Shown: one piece after another, positions 37,501 through 50,450 of the stretch | Layout: every line of letters starts with the position of its first letter | How positions within the stretch are numbered: position 1 is the first letter of the stretch | Assembly (NCBI RefSeq): GCF_901709675.1 | Contig: NC_051096.1 | Span: 3,375,001 to 3,439,000, forward strand | Direction of reading: 5' to 3' | From: Syngnathus acus | Lineage: Eukaryota; Chordata; Actinopteri; Syngnathiformes; Syngnathidae | Length of the DNA: 64,000 bases | Notes under the pieces: model-generated | The model's input: the letters and a program-made list of their open reading frames with translations, nothing else | Told to the model about the DNA's origin: nothing | Databases searched by the model: none | Position numbers and translations under genes: made by a program

Positions 37501-39869
37501 GTCTTGAGGTTGCCAGAAGCAATAATTAAACTCTGCTCAACACAGAGGAGGAAGCAAAAGTGTGTGACCAAAAAGTTGCCTTGACGCAAATGGTGACCGG
37601 GTTTATCGTCCCCCCGCTGTGTGATTTATGACTTTGCGCTTCTATTCAAACCAGATCTCCATATTTGATTTCTCGCCACAGCGGAGACATCTGGAGATAC
37701 GCAACGGGGTGTTTTCAGTTGTTATGTTCGAGATCAAAATCTAAAAATAAAGTCCATCAACGAGTTATCAGTGCATATTTGTAAAATTATTCTCAAGCAG
37801 CAAAGATGTTGCACGTATGTTGCAGCTGCAAACTCGAAATAATCGGGACAAAATGTGTCTGGGTTTTCTTGCCAGAATGTCATATTTGACTGCTATTCAT
37901 CTGCGAAAGCATAAAAAAAAAAAAGGAATTTAATGACGACAAAATTCCCATAATTGTGCTGCTTTGAATGAACTCGGTGCGCTTGTTTACCTGGCTCATG
38001 GAATTCTTGCAGCGCCGCCAAGAGCCAATAAAAAAAATGCACAGCCTCTCCAAGGCTAGACACGATTTCAAATCCTGTTGCGGTGACGGAAGAGAGCTGT
38101 TTGCTTCACGCGTTCATCATCGAACGCAACTTGGCAAGACGCTCCGCCCGGCAGCGTTTGATGCGAAACATATTCACTCAATCCTCTGTTATCCATTTAC
38201 AGCTCGTGCTCAAACATCTCCGGGATGGATTTAAAGGTCTGCGCCCGGGGAGGAATGCGACCCTCAAGCACTGTAAAAACAACCTACTACTAATCTTCAC
38301 TTTGAACTTACTGCCTCTGCTCCCACTTCACACTTCTTGACTGCTCATCCGTTTATCACCTGTCAATCAAATCCCCTCCCTCCGATCGGATCGCCATGAC
38401 GTCATAGGAAATATCGCTAATTATTAAGTTGGTCATTCGCCGGGATCAGGTTTGCGCGCGCTGTCACTCTTCATTGCTTTGCGGTGGTGCTTTACCGCAA
38501 ACACAGAGAGGTTTTTTTTTTTTTTTTTTACAAGGATCTTTGCGGAGGGAGTAATAAATATTAATTTTTATAAGACTGGGAAGGAGACGCACTTCCCCTT
38601 CGGCTCAGTTTAAGAAGTTAATCCAGATGACGTGATGGTGAATAAATCACTGGTCTGAGTTTATTGCGCGGATGTCACTCAAAGGGGGAATTGCAATTCC
38701 CTTTTATGGGATGTTTCCAGATTATTCATAAAGAATTTTAGGGGAAAAAAAATCTGAAAACATGCGTATATGTTAAAAACCTGCTTGGGTCCTTGACAGT
38801 GTGAACATTTTGTTTATTGTTTTGTTTTGCAAGTCAATCCCTGACCTCGCCTTGAGATACAAGTTTAATTTGTACTGTGACCACGCTCGTAACTCCAAAC
38901 ACCCATCTCAAACTATCATTCGTGGATAAATTGGTCTGCTTGGAGCAGCCAACCGTTCAATCTCGCTCACGCCGCTCTTATCTCAACTCACTACTGTATT
39001 CAGATAAAAAAAAAATGAATCACTTCAGAAGCTTCCAAAAGCAAATCAGGATTGGATTCTCTCTGTCATCAATCTGAATGTAAAATAAAATAAAAACCAG
39101 GTGAGCGCATGCATCATCTCATTCCTCCAAACTGCTGCCCGAGTCACAAAATATTAATCCGCCACCAAACGTGACGTCGCGCAAAACGCTCAACACCGAC
39201 TGCCGTGTGTTTATTGTCACAGTAGCGGGGAAAAAAACAAAACAAAACAAAAAGTCTTTTCAGCTGCACTTGTTTTTTCAAGCCCCTTTCAGGTCTCCAC
39301 ATTCGTCCTGATGAAACTGATGTGGGTCTTCAAACTGCTACCAGATGGAGAACTTGAGACCTTCCCAATTGAGCAATGCCAGGGTGCGATATCTTCATCA
39401 AAAAATGACTGATCTTTGCTCCGAGTGGACTTAAAAAAAAAAAACTCATCGGGAGACATGCAGTCAAATTGAGGAAGCTAAGATGCTGAAGCTTTAGCGA
39501 CGTCTCCGTATTTGCGCTTGGCCAGCTATGTTAACACAGCTCGTGGTATGAGAGTTGTGTTTAGATGGCTTTACGCAGCCCCCTCATCCAAGAGCAGTAC
39601 AAATAGACCCAAACGTCGGAATAACACTTGCGGGAATGCAAGGCGGCATAAAGTGCTTGTTGGCTTTGGATGAAGATTTGAGATCCGAGGCTGACGGATA
39701 AACTCGCCCCCGTGTTGCTGTGAACATGCTCGTCACGTTGCTGTTTTCGCTCCTCCCCCTTGTGTCTCCGCTTTGGAGAATGTATTACAACGTCTGTGGT
39801 TTCTAATCGTATGACTTTAAAAAAAAGCACTTTTCAATAATGGCTGCTTGCTCCCCACTTGTGCGTGTA

Positions 39870-40203
39870 CAGTGATCCCTCGCTACTTCGCGTTTCGTTT
39901 ATCGCGGCTTCACTACATCGCGGATTTTTTTTTCCAAATTAAAAAAACATTTAAGAGTCAAAATAAAACTTCTAAATTGAGGAAACATGTGTCTAACCTT
40001 TAGGACAATGTAGTATTGCTCCAAATGTTTGTTTACATTCCTTTAGAAGTCCGTTGTCGCGTGTTAGCACGATCAGGAATTAGCATCTTTCCGCTAACTC
40101 GTTAGCCTGCCCAGTACTTCTTGTTGGTGACGGTACTTCGCGGATTTCTCTTATCGCGGGTGGTTTTTGGAACCGATTATCCGTGATAAATGAGGGATTA
40201 CTG
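39870..40203. mobile_element. Tc1/mariner-type MITE with TA target site
   Basis: This 334-bp element begins CAGTGATCCCTCGCTACTTC and on the other strand begins CAGTAATCCCTCATTTATC. It is flanked by TA at 39868-39869 and TA at 40204-40205. Internal TTCGCG and ATCGCGG motifs repeat near both ends in inverted order. No transposase is present. The TA duplication and terminus fit a Tc1/mariner-superfamily non-autonomous element. Confidence 0.85.
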
Positions 40204-42920
40204 TATTTGTCAAATGTGTGCCTGAAACCAACTCAAATGGCGTCGCGCAAGCTAACTGCTACAGTTTGCTTATCACATAAACACAGATGTGTAATCACGT
40301 CTCGACCGATAGGGGAGACAAAAGCCCCGGCATCTGGGTTTACATGAGGATCTTGCCAATGCAGATTTTCTTGAGTGCTTCTTTTCTCGTTCTGCCGACC
40401 AGATGATTCAGCCAAAGAAATATCACCTTGCATTATTTTGTCTGGTTGTCTGTACTGTCTGTGTGTTTTTATCGTCTACCCTCCCGAACAAAATGCTCGC
40501 TGCATTGAATGATGAAGGCAAGTTAAATTCCAACATTCATCCTGAATGACAGAGAGAGAGAGAGAAAAAAAAATACTTGAGGAGTTTCTCCACGTGAAGT
40601 AAATTCGAGCCTTCCCGGCAGAAGCAGTTGGAGCAAATGATGAGCCATAGCCGCTTGGAGACTTCCATGAACTTTTGTCATCACTGCTACCGGGAGAGGC
40701 GTCTTGTAGATTTAAAAAAAAAAAAAATAGAAGAGTGACTGGATCTGGTATTTTGAAAAACTGAATGAGAATGTTATGAACGACTTAGCTGATTGCTGCA
40801 GCTTTGAGGTATTAAGCCAGCTTATTGCAAAAACGAACCGGGTGTTCCCGAAGGAGGTAAACAAAGAATTGGAGTCGCACAATCCAGGCAAAACGAAACC
40901 CACCAATTGCGTGTTTCTCTTGTCAAAGGCTCAAATCGTCGGGCCCGATCAAAGGCGCCACATGCTTCCCAACAAATCCAACGCTCCTCCTCCTGAGTCT
41001 CCTTTTTTCTATACTTCATCCTACTCTTGAACTTTTAATTTGTAGGGATAAATATTCTTGATGTATACTCAGCCTAGTGAACACTCCCCCCCTCCCCCTC
41101 CCTATTGTTCCCCCTGCTGATTACAGGAAATGATTAAAAGAAAAGCTGCAAAAAAAAAAAGGACTGGTAGTGTTGTACAACGGCCGGCCTAATGCCGAGG
41201 AAGGTTGCACAATAAAACATGTTGCTCAACAGGCTCAGTCTGCACAGAGAGCCTTTAGTTTCCGAGCCAAGGCGAGGGAGAAGGAACATCCTGCGGCCGG
41301 CCAAGCAACAATCATGGGATATCGTAACGTCTCAAGCTCAAATTGGCTGTTTTCTTAAATTGTCAAACTTCTTCAGCGACTAATTCAACGCGGGGCCACG
41401 GTGGGCAGAAATGGCTACACACTTGAAATTGGACAAACCGCCGCGTAATAGCTTATGACAAATCTATATTTTTGAGAAGGAATACCACACAACATGTCCG
41501 CCGGTTTACTTTAAAGAATGAATTGGCTTTGTGTTCAAACCTTGGTGGGAGGTGAAATGGAGTCAAGTTGGATTTTAGATGTGGACGAACTCTGTTAGGA
41601 GTTAAAGGGCAGACAGAAAGCGATCCGGATAACACAAATGTCACTCGAACATCCATCCACTGCTGAAATAAAACGGCTTTTTTAAATTATTCCAACAGCG
41701 TAACACATTTTCTTTCCCCAACAAACTGCCTCACATGAGTCTAAATCGGGCTGAGACTTAAACAATAACAAAGTCTGGAGCGTTTCAAATGGTCCCGAAA
41801 GACCTGTTTCCAATTTCTTAGCCTCTGACCCGTCTCGAGACGGATCCGTTCAGCCTTCTGCATCCAAAGCGGAATAATAAAAATAAACGTAGGATGAAAA
41901 GAGGGATTGTATACAACTCAGGTGCTGACCCCTGTTACGAGTTGGCCGTAAAATGAAGGGCAATGAAGTGAGCAAGCTAAATAAATCTACCTGTGTAGAT
42001 TTTACGCATGCTAATTTCCACGGCTAACATTAGCCTGTGCACGTTTTTGGGTTTGGTGACTAAAAGCAATGTCTGGCACTAAAGAACACTTTATGTGTAA
42101 ATCAGGATGGAAAGATTGGAAGGACTGGAAGACGTGTGGAAGGAAGTCAAGAAACAAAGCAACGATGAAAGCCTTCCACTTTTTCCTGCTTATGTCTGCT
42201 AAGCGAGCCTAGCGATAAGCTTCACAGAGCATGTTGACAAGTCGCCTTTTAGGTGGGAGAGACTTAAGGCTCAAGTCATACTGGGAAAAATGACTCCATT
42301 CACTCAAAAACAAATTCAAGCGATTAAATCTGAATGCACTTGGCAGAGAAGTACAAAGTAAAGCTTGACGTGTATTCACGTCAACGGCAGCGAAGGAGTT
42401 AATGGAGTCAATGTTTCCATTCCACTTCCGAGCCATTCTTCAGTATCAGCAATAGAATGGAATTAAAAAGCCAATGCATTAATGTGGCTGTAATTACGGG
42501 CAAAAAAGTATTCTGTCAGGAAAACGCTTTGAAAGAAAGCATGAGCCTTGGCCGGGTTCTGAAAGCAGGGACATGTTTTCACTCTGGCGGAGTGTGTGCG
42601 TGCGTAAGCGCACGCGCGCATGTGCGTGTGTTAATGGTTTCTCGATGTGTCAAACACGTTTGTGTCGACAGGAAAATAAAACGGCATCCCATTGGAAGAT
42701 GAAGACGTGTTAATGAGACCGAGTCAATCTCACTGATTTGCAATGGTGGTATTGACTAGAAATGACTTTTCAGGCACTGAAATTATTTTTCCGTTTGTTT
42801 GGAGCGTCTGAAGTTTCCAAACAAAGCAAATAAGTGCAGGCAGGTAGCTACCTCACTTGCAAAATGTTCAGAGCCAGGCTAAGGTATAAACAAACTAAGC
42901 ACCTGCTAAAAACCTCGCAA

Positions 42921-43077
42921 CCACTAGAGGGCGTCCAAGAGCAATTATAGTATATTATTGTTGCTCTTGCATCTTTTTTAAACCAAACAAATGAACCGAT
43001 TGACCTTTTTATGGTAACTTTTCTGGTTCTATATTATTTTAGGGGGGGGGGCACTTATAACGCTGCCCTCTTGTGGA
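42921..43077. promoter_or_regulatory. convergent pair of CTCF-like motifs
   Basis: CCACTAGAGGGCGTC at 42921-42935 on the + strand and TCCACAAGAGGGCAGC on the - strand (43062-43077) face each other 127 bp apart, within the inferred col8a2 first intron. Motif matches are by eye. Confidence 0.4.
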
Positions 43078-44118
43078 CTAAAGGTGCGAACGCCTTATTT
43101 ATTTTATTTATTATTTATTATAAAATGCAGTCAATTCATTTGACTATAAAGTTCTCATTTTGTCCAACAAAGGTGGTAATTTTAATATATTTATGACTTA
43201 TTTTGACCCCTCTTTTTAAATGCTTCCTTTGCTATGACATCACTTTAGCATGTTCTATATGTGAAAGCGAAGAAGACGAGTTCATCTGGTTGAAACGTGT
43301 GCCTGCACTTTTAGGATTGGCCGCCTGGCGAGCACACATTGGAGAACATGCCAAACAGGTTGCCGTGGTTACGGCACCATACCGCAGGTGCGTTTCCGCG
43401 ACAAAGAATGCGAGTATCATCAAAAGAACAATTCAACACAAGCTCTGAATTACGAGTCAACGCAACGGAGGGTCCTAAAGCCCTTTACTACTGCAGCGAA
43501 ACTCGATTTCCACATGGAGTGTCATCTCGAGGCATGCAACACACAGGCCGGCGCACATCCAGACGAAACAGATGGAGGCTGCCAATTGTTTTTTGGAAAT
43601 CACAACTCGAGTCCGCTCACTTTTCCAGCGCTTGTCCCCTTTCTGTTACTCTCATTCTACACTTCTCAAAATTGTGCACTCCCCCAAAAAACCCCAACAA
43701 CAACATAGGAAATATGCAGATGCCTGGGATGTTTTTTGTTTTTTTCCTTTTTAATTTTCCCCCTCACACTCTTGTCGGGACACCTGAGAAGTCAACAACT
43801 TCACCTCCTGTTTGCAATAAACGGATGTCGTTTCAATGGAATGCGGTGGCGCTTGCCAGTGGCGTCCCCGGAGGATGCAGCGAGAGAAGCGGTGTTGAAA
43901 AAGAGAAGAGCAAAAAAATAAAATAAGGGCCACGTGTTTGTGGCTTGTTTGTTTCTTCACGTCCGACCAAATAGATACCAAGCCTCACGATGGAATCAAA
44001 TGTATCGAAATGTTCCACCTAATTCAACATCATGTTTATGGACACTAATTTAAAAGTTTGTTTTTGAGAGACAGCAGCTGACAGGACAAAACGATGGAGC
44101 AGGTTGGAATGGGCTTAC

Positions 44119-44615
44119 CTTTTTCTGCTCAGAGTGTTCAAAGGTGGCAGGAGGAGCAACACAGGTGTGATCTTCAGGTGGATCTTCTCGTCTACCTTCA
44201 GCCACGTGTGTCTCCCATGGGATGGGGTGGCATCAGATGTTCAATGAAGCCCCCTCTGGAACCTTAAACTGGTCCAGCGAAGAAGAAAAAAAAAAAATTT
44301 TCAACCACAGGTGCAACAAGCTGCCTTTTAAAAGAGGAAAAGAACAAAATCAATCCATGAGTTTTTTTTGGGCTGAGTGAGAATGTGATGGAGTTGGAGG
44401 AAAAAAAAAAAGAGGGGGAAAATCCTCTCTGTGCCCCGTTGAAGGAGTCCAGACGAAGGTCTGGGGAGCACCTTCCCAAACTACGCTCTCCCGTACTCCA
44501 GGGTGGAAAGTAGGAGGGAGCAGGGAGAAAGAGAGAGAGGGAGCAAAAAGTGGCAAAAGTCAAACTCTTTGCTGATCAAGCACTCAGGTAGTCCCGAGCT
44601 GAAAGGCTGAGGGTC
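44119..44615 (-). other. col8a2: col8a2 5' UTR exon (inferred)
   Basis: On the - strand GAGCAGAAAAAG|GTAAGCCC is an excellent donor with its exon end at 44119. A TATA-like GGTTATAAGTGG lies at about 44642-44652, placing a start site near 44615. The col8a2 coding exon begins with an acceptor 8 nt before its ATG, so an upstream non-coding exon is required; this is the best candidate seen. Mammalian COL8A2 also has a distant 5' non-coding exon. Confidence 0.4.
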
Positions 44616-44644
44616 CGATCAGGGTGCGCTCCCAAAAGCACCAC

Positions 44645-44650
44645 TTATAA
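44645..44650 (-). promoter_or_regulatory. col8a2: TATA-like box of the inferred col8a2 promoter
   Basis: TTATAA on either strand, in GGTTATAAGTGG on the - strand, about 30 nt before the proposed start and about 525 nt before a strong donor. Not a perfect TATA consensus. Confidence 0.3.
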
Positions 44651-45274
44651 CCGGGGGGCCGAGCACCTCGTTGGACCAATCTCCCTGGTTTACTTCCTCG
44701 ATCCCTCGCAGGCTTATTTTGGGAAAAGACAGACGGGATTGTTCACCCCCCTTGGTACAAAAAGCGAGTGTCTGCGTGCCGGACGACGAGGGGAGTGTGC
44801 AGGATGGGGTGGGGTAGCCTTGAGAGGAGGGCCAAAAGGAAAAAAAAGACGTCAAACCTCCCCAGAAATCATCCCAATGCTGCTGGGATTCAACGTGTAG
44901 ATTTTGGCACTTAGCAAGCCCGAGATGTTAATCCGAAAATCTCCCCGTTTTTTTTCTTCCCTTGCCTGCAGCTCCAATGGGCAATTAATAATCTCCCGGC
45001 ATGACATAACGCTGCATGGGAACCGCCGCAACGCACAGAAGGCCTTTTGTTGTTTTCCTCTCACAGCCCGCTGCTGCTGTTTGCGTATAATTGTTACATG
45101 ATATCCAAATCTCTCGGGGTTAATCACCCCGAGCGATGCATTCGATAGCCCGGCTTGCCCGCCTAATCGTTCCATTGATTACCTTTTTTTTTTTTTGGTG
45201 ATGACTTCATCAAGCAACATCAAATCAGAGCAATTCCCAACCGGCATTTTAGAGCGATTAGCAGGTGGACAAAA

Positions 45275-45336
45275 TAAAATAAAAATAAATAAATAAATAC
45301 ATAAATACATAAATACACAAACAAATAAATACACAG
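45275..45336 (+). repeat. AAAT/ACAT simple repeat
   Basis: An imperfect tetranucleotide stretch (AATAAATAAATAC, then ATAAATACAT units and ACAAACAAATAAATACACA). Confidence 0.85.
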
Positions 45337-47350
45337 TGTAGTTCCCAAAAAATTGGAAGCATATAATCGTTTAAAATATCACAAATTACGATTAAAAAAC
45401 GATTATCGCCCAAAGGGATAAATGATCAAATCTATTCAAATGTTTTTGGGTCCGCACTTAATGAGCTGTTGAAATGGAATAATCTGAAACTAAATAAACC
45501 CGAGCCGTCACGTCTGCGAGTGTCGCCCTCACTGAATCGTTCTCTGAAGGTGGAAAGGGTGGAGTGACCAGATGCCCGATGATGATGTCATCAATAGGAG
45601 CCCTGTGTTGCTTTTAGGCCCGCCATTCATCCATCCCGGGGTGTGTGTTCCTGCGGGAACAAGTGGGACCTTATTGTTTGGCGCACTCCCTCTTTTGAGA
45701 AGGGGAAAAAATTGGAAAACACAAGCAACCACATCGTCTCCATAGCTATAGTCCGTTGAAAAAAAAATATATCAGAACTCCGGGTCAGCTCTTGGAAAAG
45801 TCCCACTCCGCTGTTACTTTTACAAGGTGAAACATTCCCGACAAGACGCACCTGACGATGTCATGGTTTTTTTTTCACCCCCCCCCCCAACTCAACTCTC
45901 CCTTTCATTCCATTCCAGCAGTTACGAGTGTCAACAAACAACCTGGCAAAACCGTTCCGTCGCATCACACAGCCTTGATATACGTCAAAGTCCTCCCGAA
46001 ATAAGTCATGAAAGGCAGGTTGGCGGAACCGATACACTCCACCCTGTACACCACACCCACCAAACATAGACCGGCTATGTTTTCAAATTCGGGGGGGGGT
46101 GAGTCTGTTCTCGTCAAAGGGGTGTGTGTCCAAACTTTCGGGGTGAATGGTTGGCGTGTGTTGAAAGAGGGCTTGTGAGATTGATTCCAAATCACGTTAG
46201 GGTCAAACTCGTTTAAATTAATCTCACTCTGAGGAAAGGATTGTATGTTGATAATTGGTATAATACGTTTTAATCTAAGCCCAGATAACTCAGGGCCCAC
46301 TTTGAATGCAACTGGGTCTCGAATTAAATTCAACCTTTTGGAAGGTTAAAGTTCACATGAGGACAGCAGGCGTTCGCTCTTTTCTCTCGGGCCTTTTATA
46401 CGTCGCTAGTTTCCCACCAGCATGGATTGAAAAGAGCCATTTTTACTCAGGTGATGCGGTTCACCTTTGTTGTAGCCTCTCAAAGGAATGCCAGGCATTC
46501 ACACGTGCACAAAAGAGGAAAGGAATTATCGGGTGGAAGAGGATGATGGTGTAGTCAAAGATGTCTGTCTGGTGGACAGGCAGCATGAGAACGAAGGAAT
46601 GTTGCATTGAAAAAGCCATGGCACGTCATTGGGAATGTGATTTTATGTGCTGGATAAAAATTAAGAGCTTTCAAACCAAACTTGTCCAAGGAAATTCTTT
46701 AGTGAGGGTTTTGGGATTCTGCCATTATGCTCAGCTGGCACTGCGCTAGTGCTAGCGTGGCTATTTAGGAAAGTGAATAAGATATAATATGGATACAGAT
46801 TGGAGGCAGCTGGATTTAGCTTTGGAAGTAGAAATTGAATTTTTGTGGCGAAAAGTCACATGAATGTCAGTAACAGAGACTCCCCACACTTCGCTTTTTA
46901 GCCCTGTAAAATCACATTATGATTTCCAAAAACACAAACACACTGTTCAAGTGTAATTTCCCCAGCAATTGACTTAATTGATATCAGTGAGGAAAAGATA
47001 ATTGCAGCCCAAACAAGTTGAGACAAATTCAACTGATTGAACATAAGACAAATCTGTCTGCCGTTCACACAGTCCAGATTTCCCATGCCCCGGGCTCAAG
47101 ATGTGTTTTATGCAAACAAGCAATGATTAGTTTAGCAGAATTCACTGAAGCAATCGCGTAGGCTGAAGCAGCTGTGAGCAAGACTGACCCAAAAAAAAAA
47201 AAAAGCAAGCAGCAACTCAAACAAGCACCTCAGTGTTGAAGGGAAGGATTACAAAAGGAGAACGCAAAACAGGAGTCGGTGATGCAAGATTTGCAGTAGG
47301 CAGACATGCCCAAGTTGAAAGCATACAAACATTTCAAAGTTCTCCAACTA

Positions 47351-47365
47351 CCACAAGGGGGCGAC
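47351..47365 (+). promoter_or_regulatory. CTCF-like motif
   Basis: CCACAAGGGGGCGAC fits the CTCF core on the + strand and is the only strong match noticed in the gene desert. By-eye match only. Confidence 0.4.
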
Positions 47366-50159
47366 AAAAGTTCCATATTGTGGGATCAACTCACCCAAAA
47401 CGTATTTACAAATTACAAATGTTACATTTAATCTGCAAGATGGCCTCATCTAATTCTGACGTGAAATTTCAAGAGAGACTGAGCTGTGCCTGCAATCTTT
47501 TCCCTTGACCTTTGACCCCCTCACTAAGAAACGTTCCCATAGGCTTTTGTGAGGGCCTCACCGTCGTCCTCTTACTTTTTGTACGAGTCTGTTACAACAA
47601 ACATTTGGCCACTTGACCTCGTGTTGACCTCTTGTCTTGTGTCTTTAAAGTGACACGACAGCATCAAATGGCGCGCACACACACACGCACACACACACAC
47701 GGGGTCGGCTTCCGATTTATGACGCACCCTGACCTTGATGCTCACAGGAACCTCCTCCCTAAACAGCTGTTTCCGCCACCCACAATCAGCAAAGTAAGAA
47801 ATCACGCCGGCGTCACCTCCAAATCGTCACGTGAGCCGCTTCGTATTTCCAACGCGCCATGTGCAAACGTTTCAAGAACACAAAACCCGAGACTCAGTCA
47901 GAACCATTTCTGAATTCTCAACTGTCAGGCGGGATCATTTTGCCGCCTTGATCACGCCGGGCGTACAAAGCGGGAACAAAGTGACCTTGTTGGACGAGGG
48001 TGCCGTAAAACCTTTTGCGTATAAGTTTCATCTATCACTTCAGTTTTTAATGAATGACCTCCACTTGTTTCTTCACGACAGAAAAGACGGAACTAAGACG
48101 GCATTTGAGTTTCTCCACCCAAAGGCACAAGTATTGTTTGAACTCTTCTTAAGTTTCCGGATTATGTACGTCACGATAAAATAACCCAAAAGTACTTGAT
48201 GTTCTGTCCCAGAATGAAAATGTCATCGCTTCACCAAATCGATCTGCTTTGGATATAAAAGGCCGTTTTTTTAGTGATTCGATTTAAATAGCATGACGCT
48301 ACAATGCTAGCTAAAAGATTTCGCCCTTCTGTGTTTTCTTTTTATATGTGAATGAGAACAGACAGCGGGCCTTTAGCTTTTCTTCGCTAACACGTAGCAT
48401 CCAAACTGCCGCGGAGGACCACCCAAGGAGGCGTCGAGTCCTAGAACGCCGTCAAAACCTGATTCAGATAACGGGCATAACTTGCATGGATGGAGAGACA
48501 GATGTGCTCCAACAACAGCTTTACGAGAAACGACCAAGGGCCAAAGAGAATAAATTGAGATGTAGCAATGCGGTGCTTTGAAATAAAACGTTTGATTTTA
48601 TTTCTATGGTGGGAAATGACGGAATACGAGGTGCGAGAAAAATGTCAGCACATTTCGTTTGGTATTTCTCCATTCTTTACACGTCGAATGTGATTTTTTC
48701 CAAGTTGTCGTCCGACAACACGGCGACTGACTTTTACCAATTAGCGCCTTCTTGGATTCCAAACGCCCGCTGCTCTGGCCTGTCCCTGTTTTGTACACTC
48801 TCGGGTGTTTATCTTCACGAGATGCCGGCTCGGGACATGTAGATTTCCTGCTTTGACTAGCCGCGAGCAGCAGGCGTGTCTTTTCTTTCCTGAGACAGAC
48901 GTATAAACATTATTGTTGGAGCGACGGCCAGGAGCTCGTATAGGACAAGGTCAGAATTTTTCTGTCAGCTGCGCAGGTGTGGGAGCGAGCGAGCGTGTGT
49001 TCAGGAAAGACGTAAAAAGGGCGGTCTTGGGATTTGAAAATGATGAGAAAATAAACAACAGGGGATTACCAGACACATTGGAAAAGGTTGGGAACGATTC
49101 GTCATTAGTCATCCATCCAAATTATTTTAATGGCTTAAAAATGAAAGCTAGGTTCTTGAATCTTAGATGAGGGAACCGCTTTGTACTTAACTGCAATTGG
49201 TTTTATCTGGGAATCTGATCTCGTTTTTTCACGACGTCTCCATCTGGTGTCTGATGATACCAGTCCGGCAAATGGAGTTCGGAACCGATCTGGAAACGTT
49301 TGCCCTTGTTCCTTGAATCCAAGGACGAGCACGGTTCTTCTAATCTAAAGTTCCAGATCTTTGTTTCTTCTTAATCTACAATCACGACATCTCTCACATT
49401 CTCCTCTCGCTCGTCATCGGCTCCGTATTTCGTGTGTGTGTGTTTAAGGTTGAGCCCTCAACCCAACCAGCGGGGCTGTGGTCCGCTTTTAAACACTTCA
49501 CATGGAGCTGGTTAGGAGGACATTCCTTCCATGGAGGGAATTTTTGGCACCCGGTGCCTGTAATGCAGAAATCATAAACGATGGGTCCGGCTCCATCGCA
49601 TGGCATGGCACGTTGTGAGCTCCATATCCGACCTTCTTCTTCTCTTTCCTCCTCTACATTAGTTTTGTAACCTTTTACGACATCTCGAACACGAGTCCTG
49701 AGTGATGTGACCCAAAAAGGGATGGTTTTAAAGTACGTGTGTTCACAGCTGGCACGGATGTTTCAACACGAGTCTCCAGTGACCACTCGCGTCGGGATCT
49801 CGCTCCATGCAAATAAACACGGCTTGGAGGCACTTCACGTGCCTGAACATTTAAATAAGAGCAAATGAAAACAGTGCAGACTGGGCTCCAAAATAAATCG
49901 AGACATTTGATGCACTTTGATATATTTGCATCAGCTGTGGAAAAAAAAATTCATTCTTTGGCTAACATTTTTAATGTCAATATTTGGGATGATTTAATAA
50001 GATGCATTTGATGCTTGGAGTTCTTACCCTTCGCGATAAAATTTAATCTATTCGGGAGTAGGGGGGGCTGAGCCCTGTCGTGAGTACTTGATGCCATGCC
50101 TTCAACAGAACATGTCATAATCCCCAAAACACACAAAAATGCCTTCAAACTTATTCGAC

Positions 50160-50450
50160 ACTATTATATCTAAAAATTTAATTTAATCTTATTTTATTTT
50201 ATATTTTAATTTCATAATTTTATTTTATTTTATAATTTTAATTGTAATATTATTACTATTATTAAATTTAATTTGATTTTTCTTATTTTATTCTATAATT
50301 TTAATTTTATTTTCTAATTTTAATTCTATTTTCTAATTTCATTTTCTAATTTATTTTCAAATTTTAATTTGAATAATATTACTATTATTAAATTAAATTA
50401 TTTATTATAAAATAATTTTGTTTTGTTTTATTTAAATTGATCATAAAATA
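50160..50450. repeat. A/T-only low-complexity block
   Basis: Nearly 300 bp made of ATTTT, TAATTTT and TTATT variants with very few C or G. It is imperfect rather than a clean tandem repeat. It may act as a matrix-attachment-type region or simply be degenerate microsatellite. Confidence 0.8.

Larger units (their letters stand above)
34576..44118 (-). other. col8a2: col8a2 first intron (inferred)
   Basis: About 9.5 kb without convincing exons. Contents: a 21-base poly-C run (37234-37254), a complete Tc1/mariner-type MITE (39870-40203), CTCF-like cores at 42921-42935 (+) and 43062-43077 (-), and small homopolymers. Assignment as intron depends on the 44119 donor belonging to col8a2. Enhancers are plausible but not visible from sequence alone. 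Confidence 0.5.

Noticed and set aside
43339-43926. 195-residue + strand ORF in the col8a2 intron region
   Set aside because: No splice sites, mixed composition and no recognisable domain; chance open frame.
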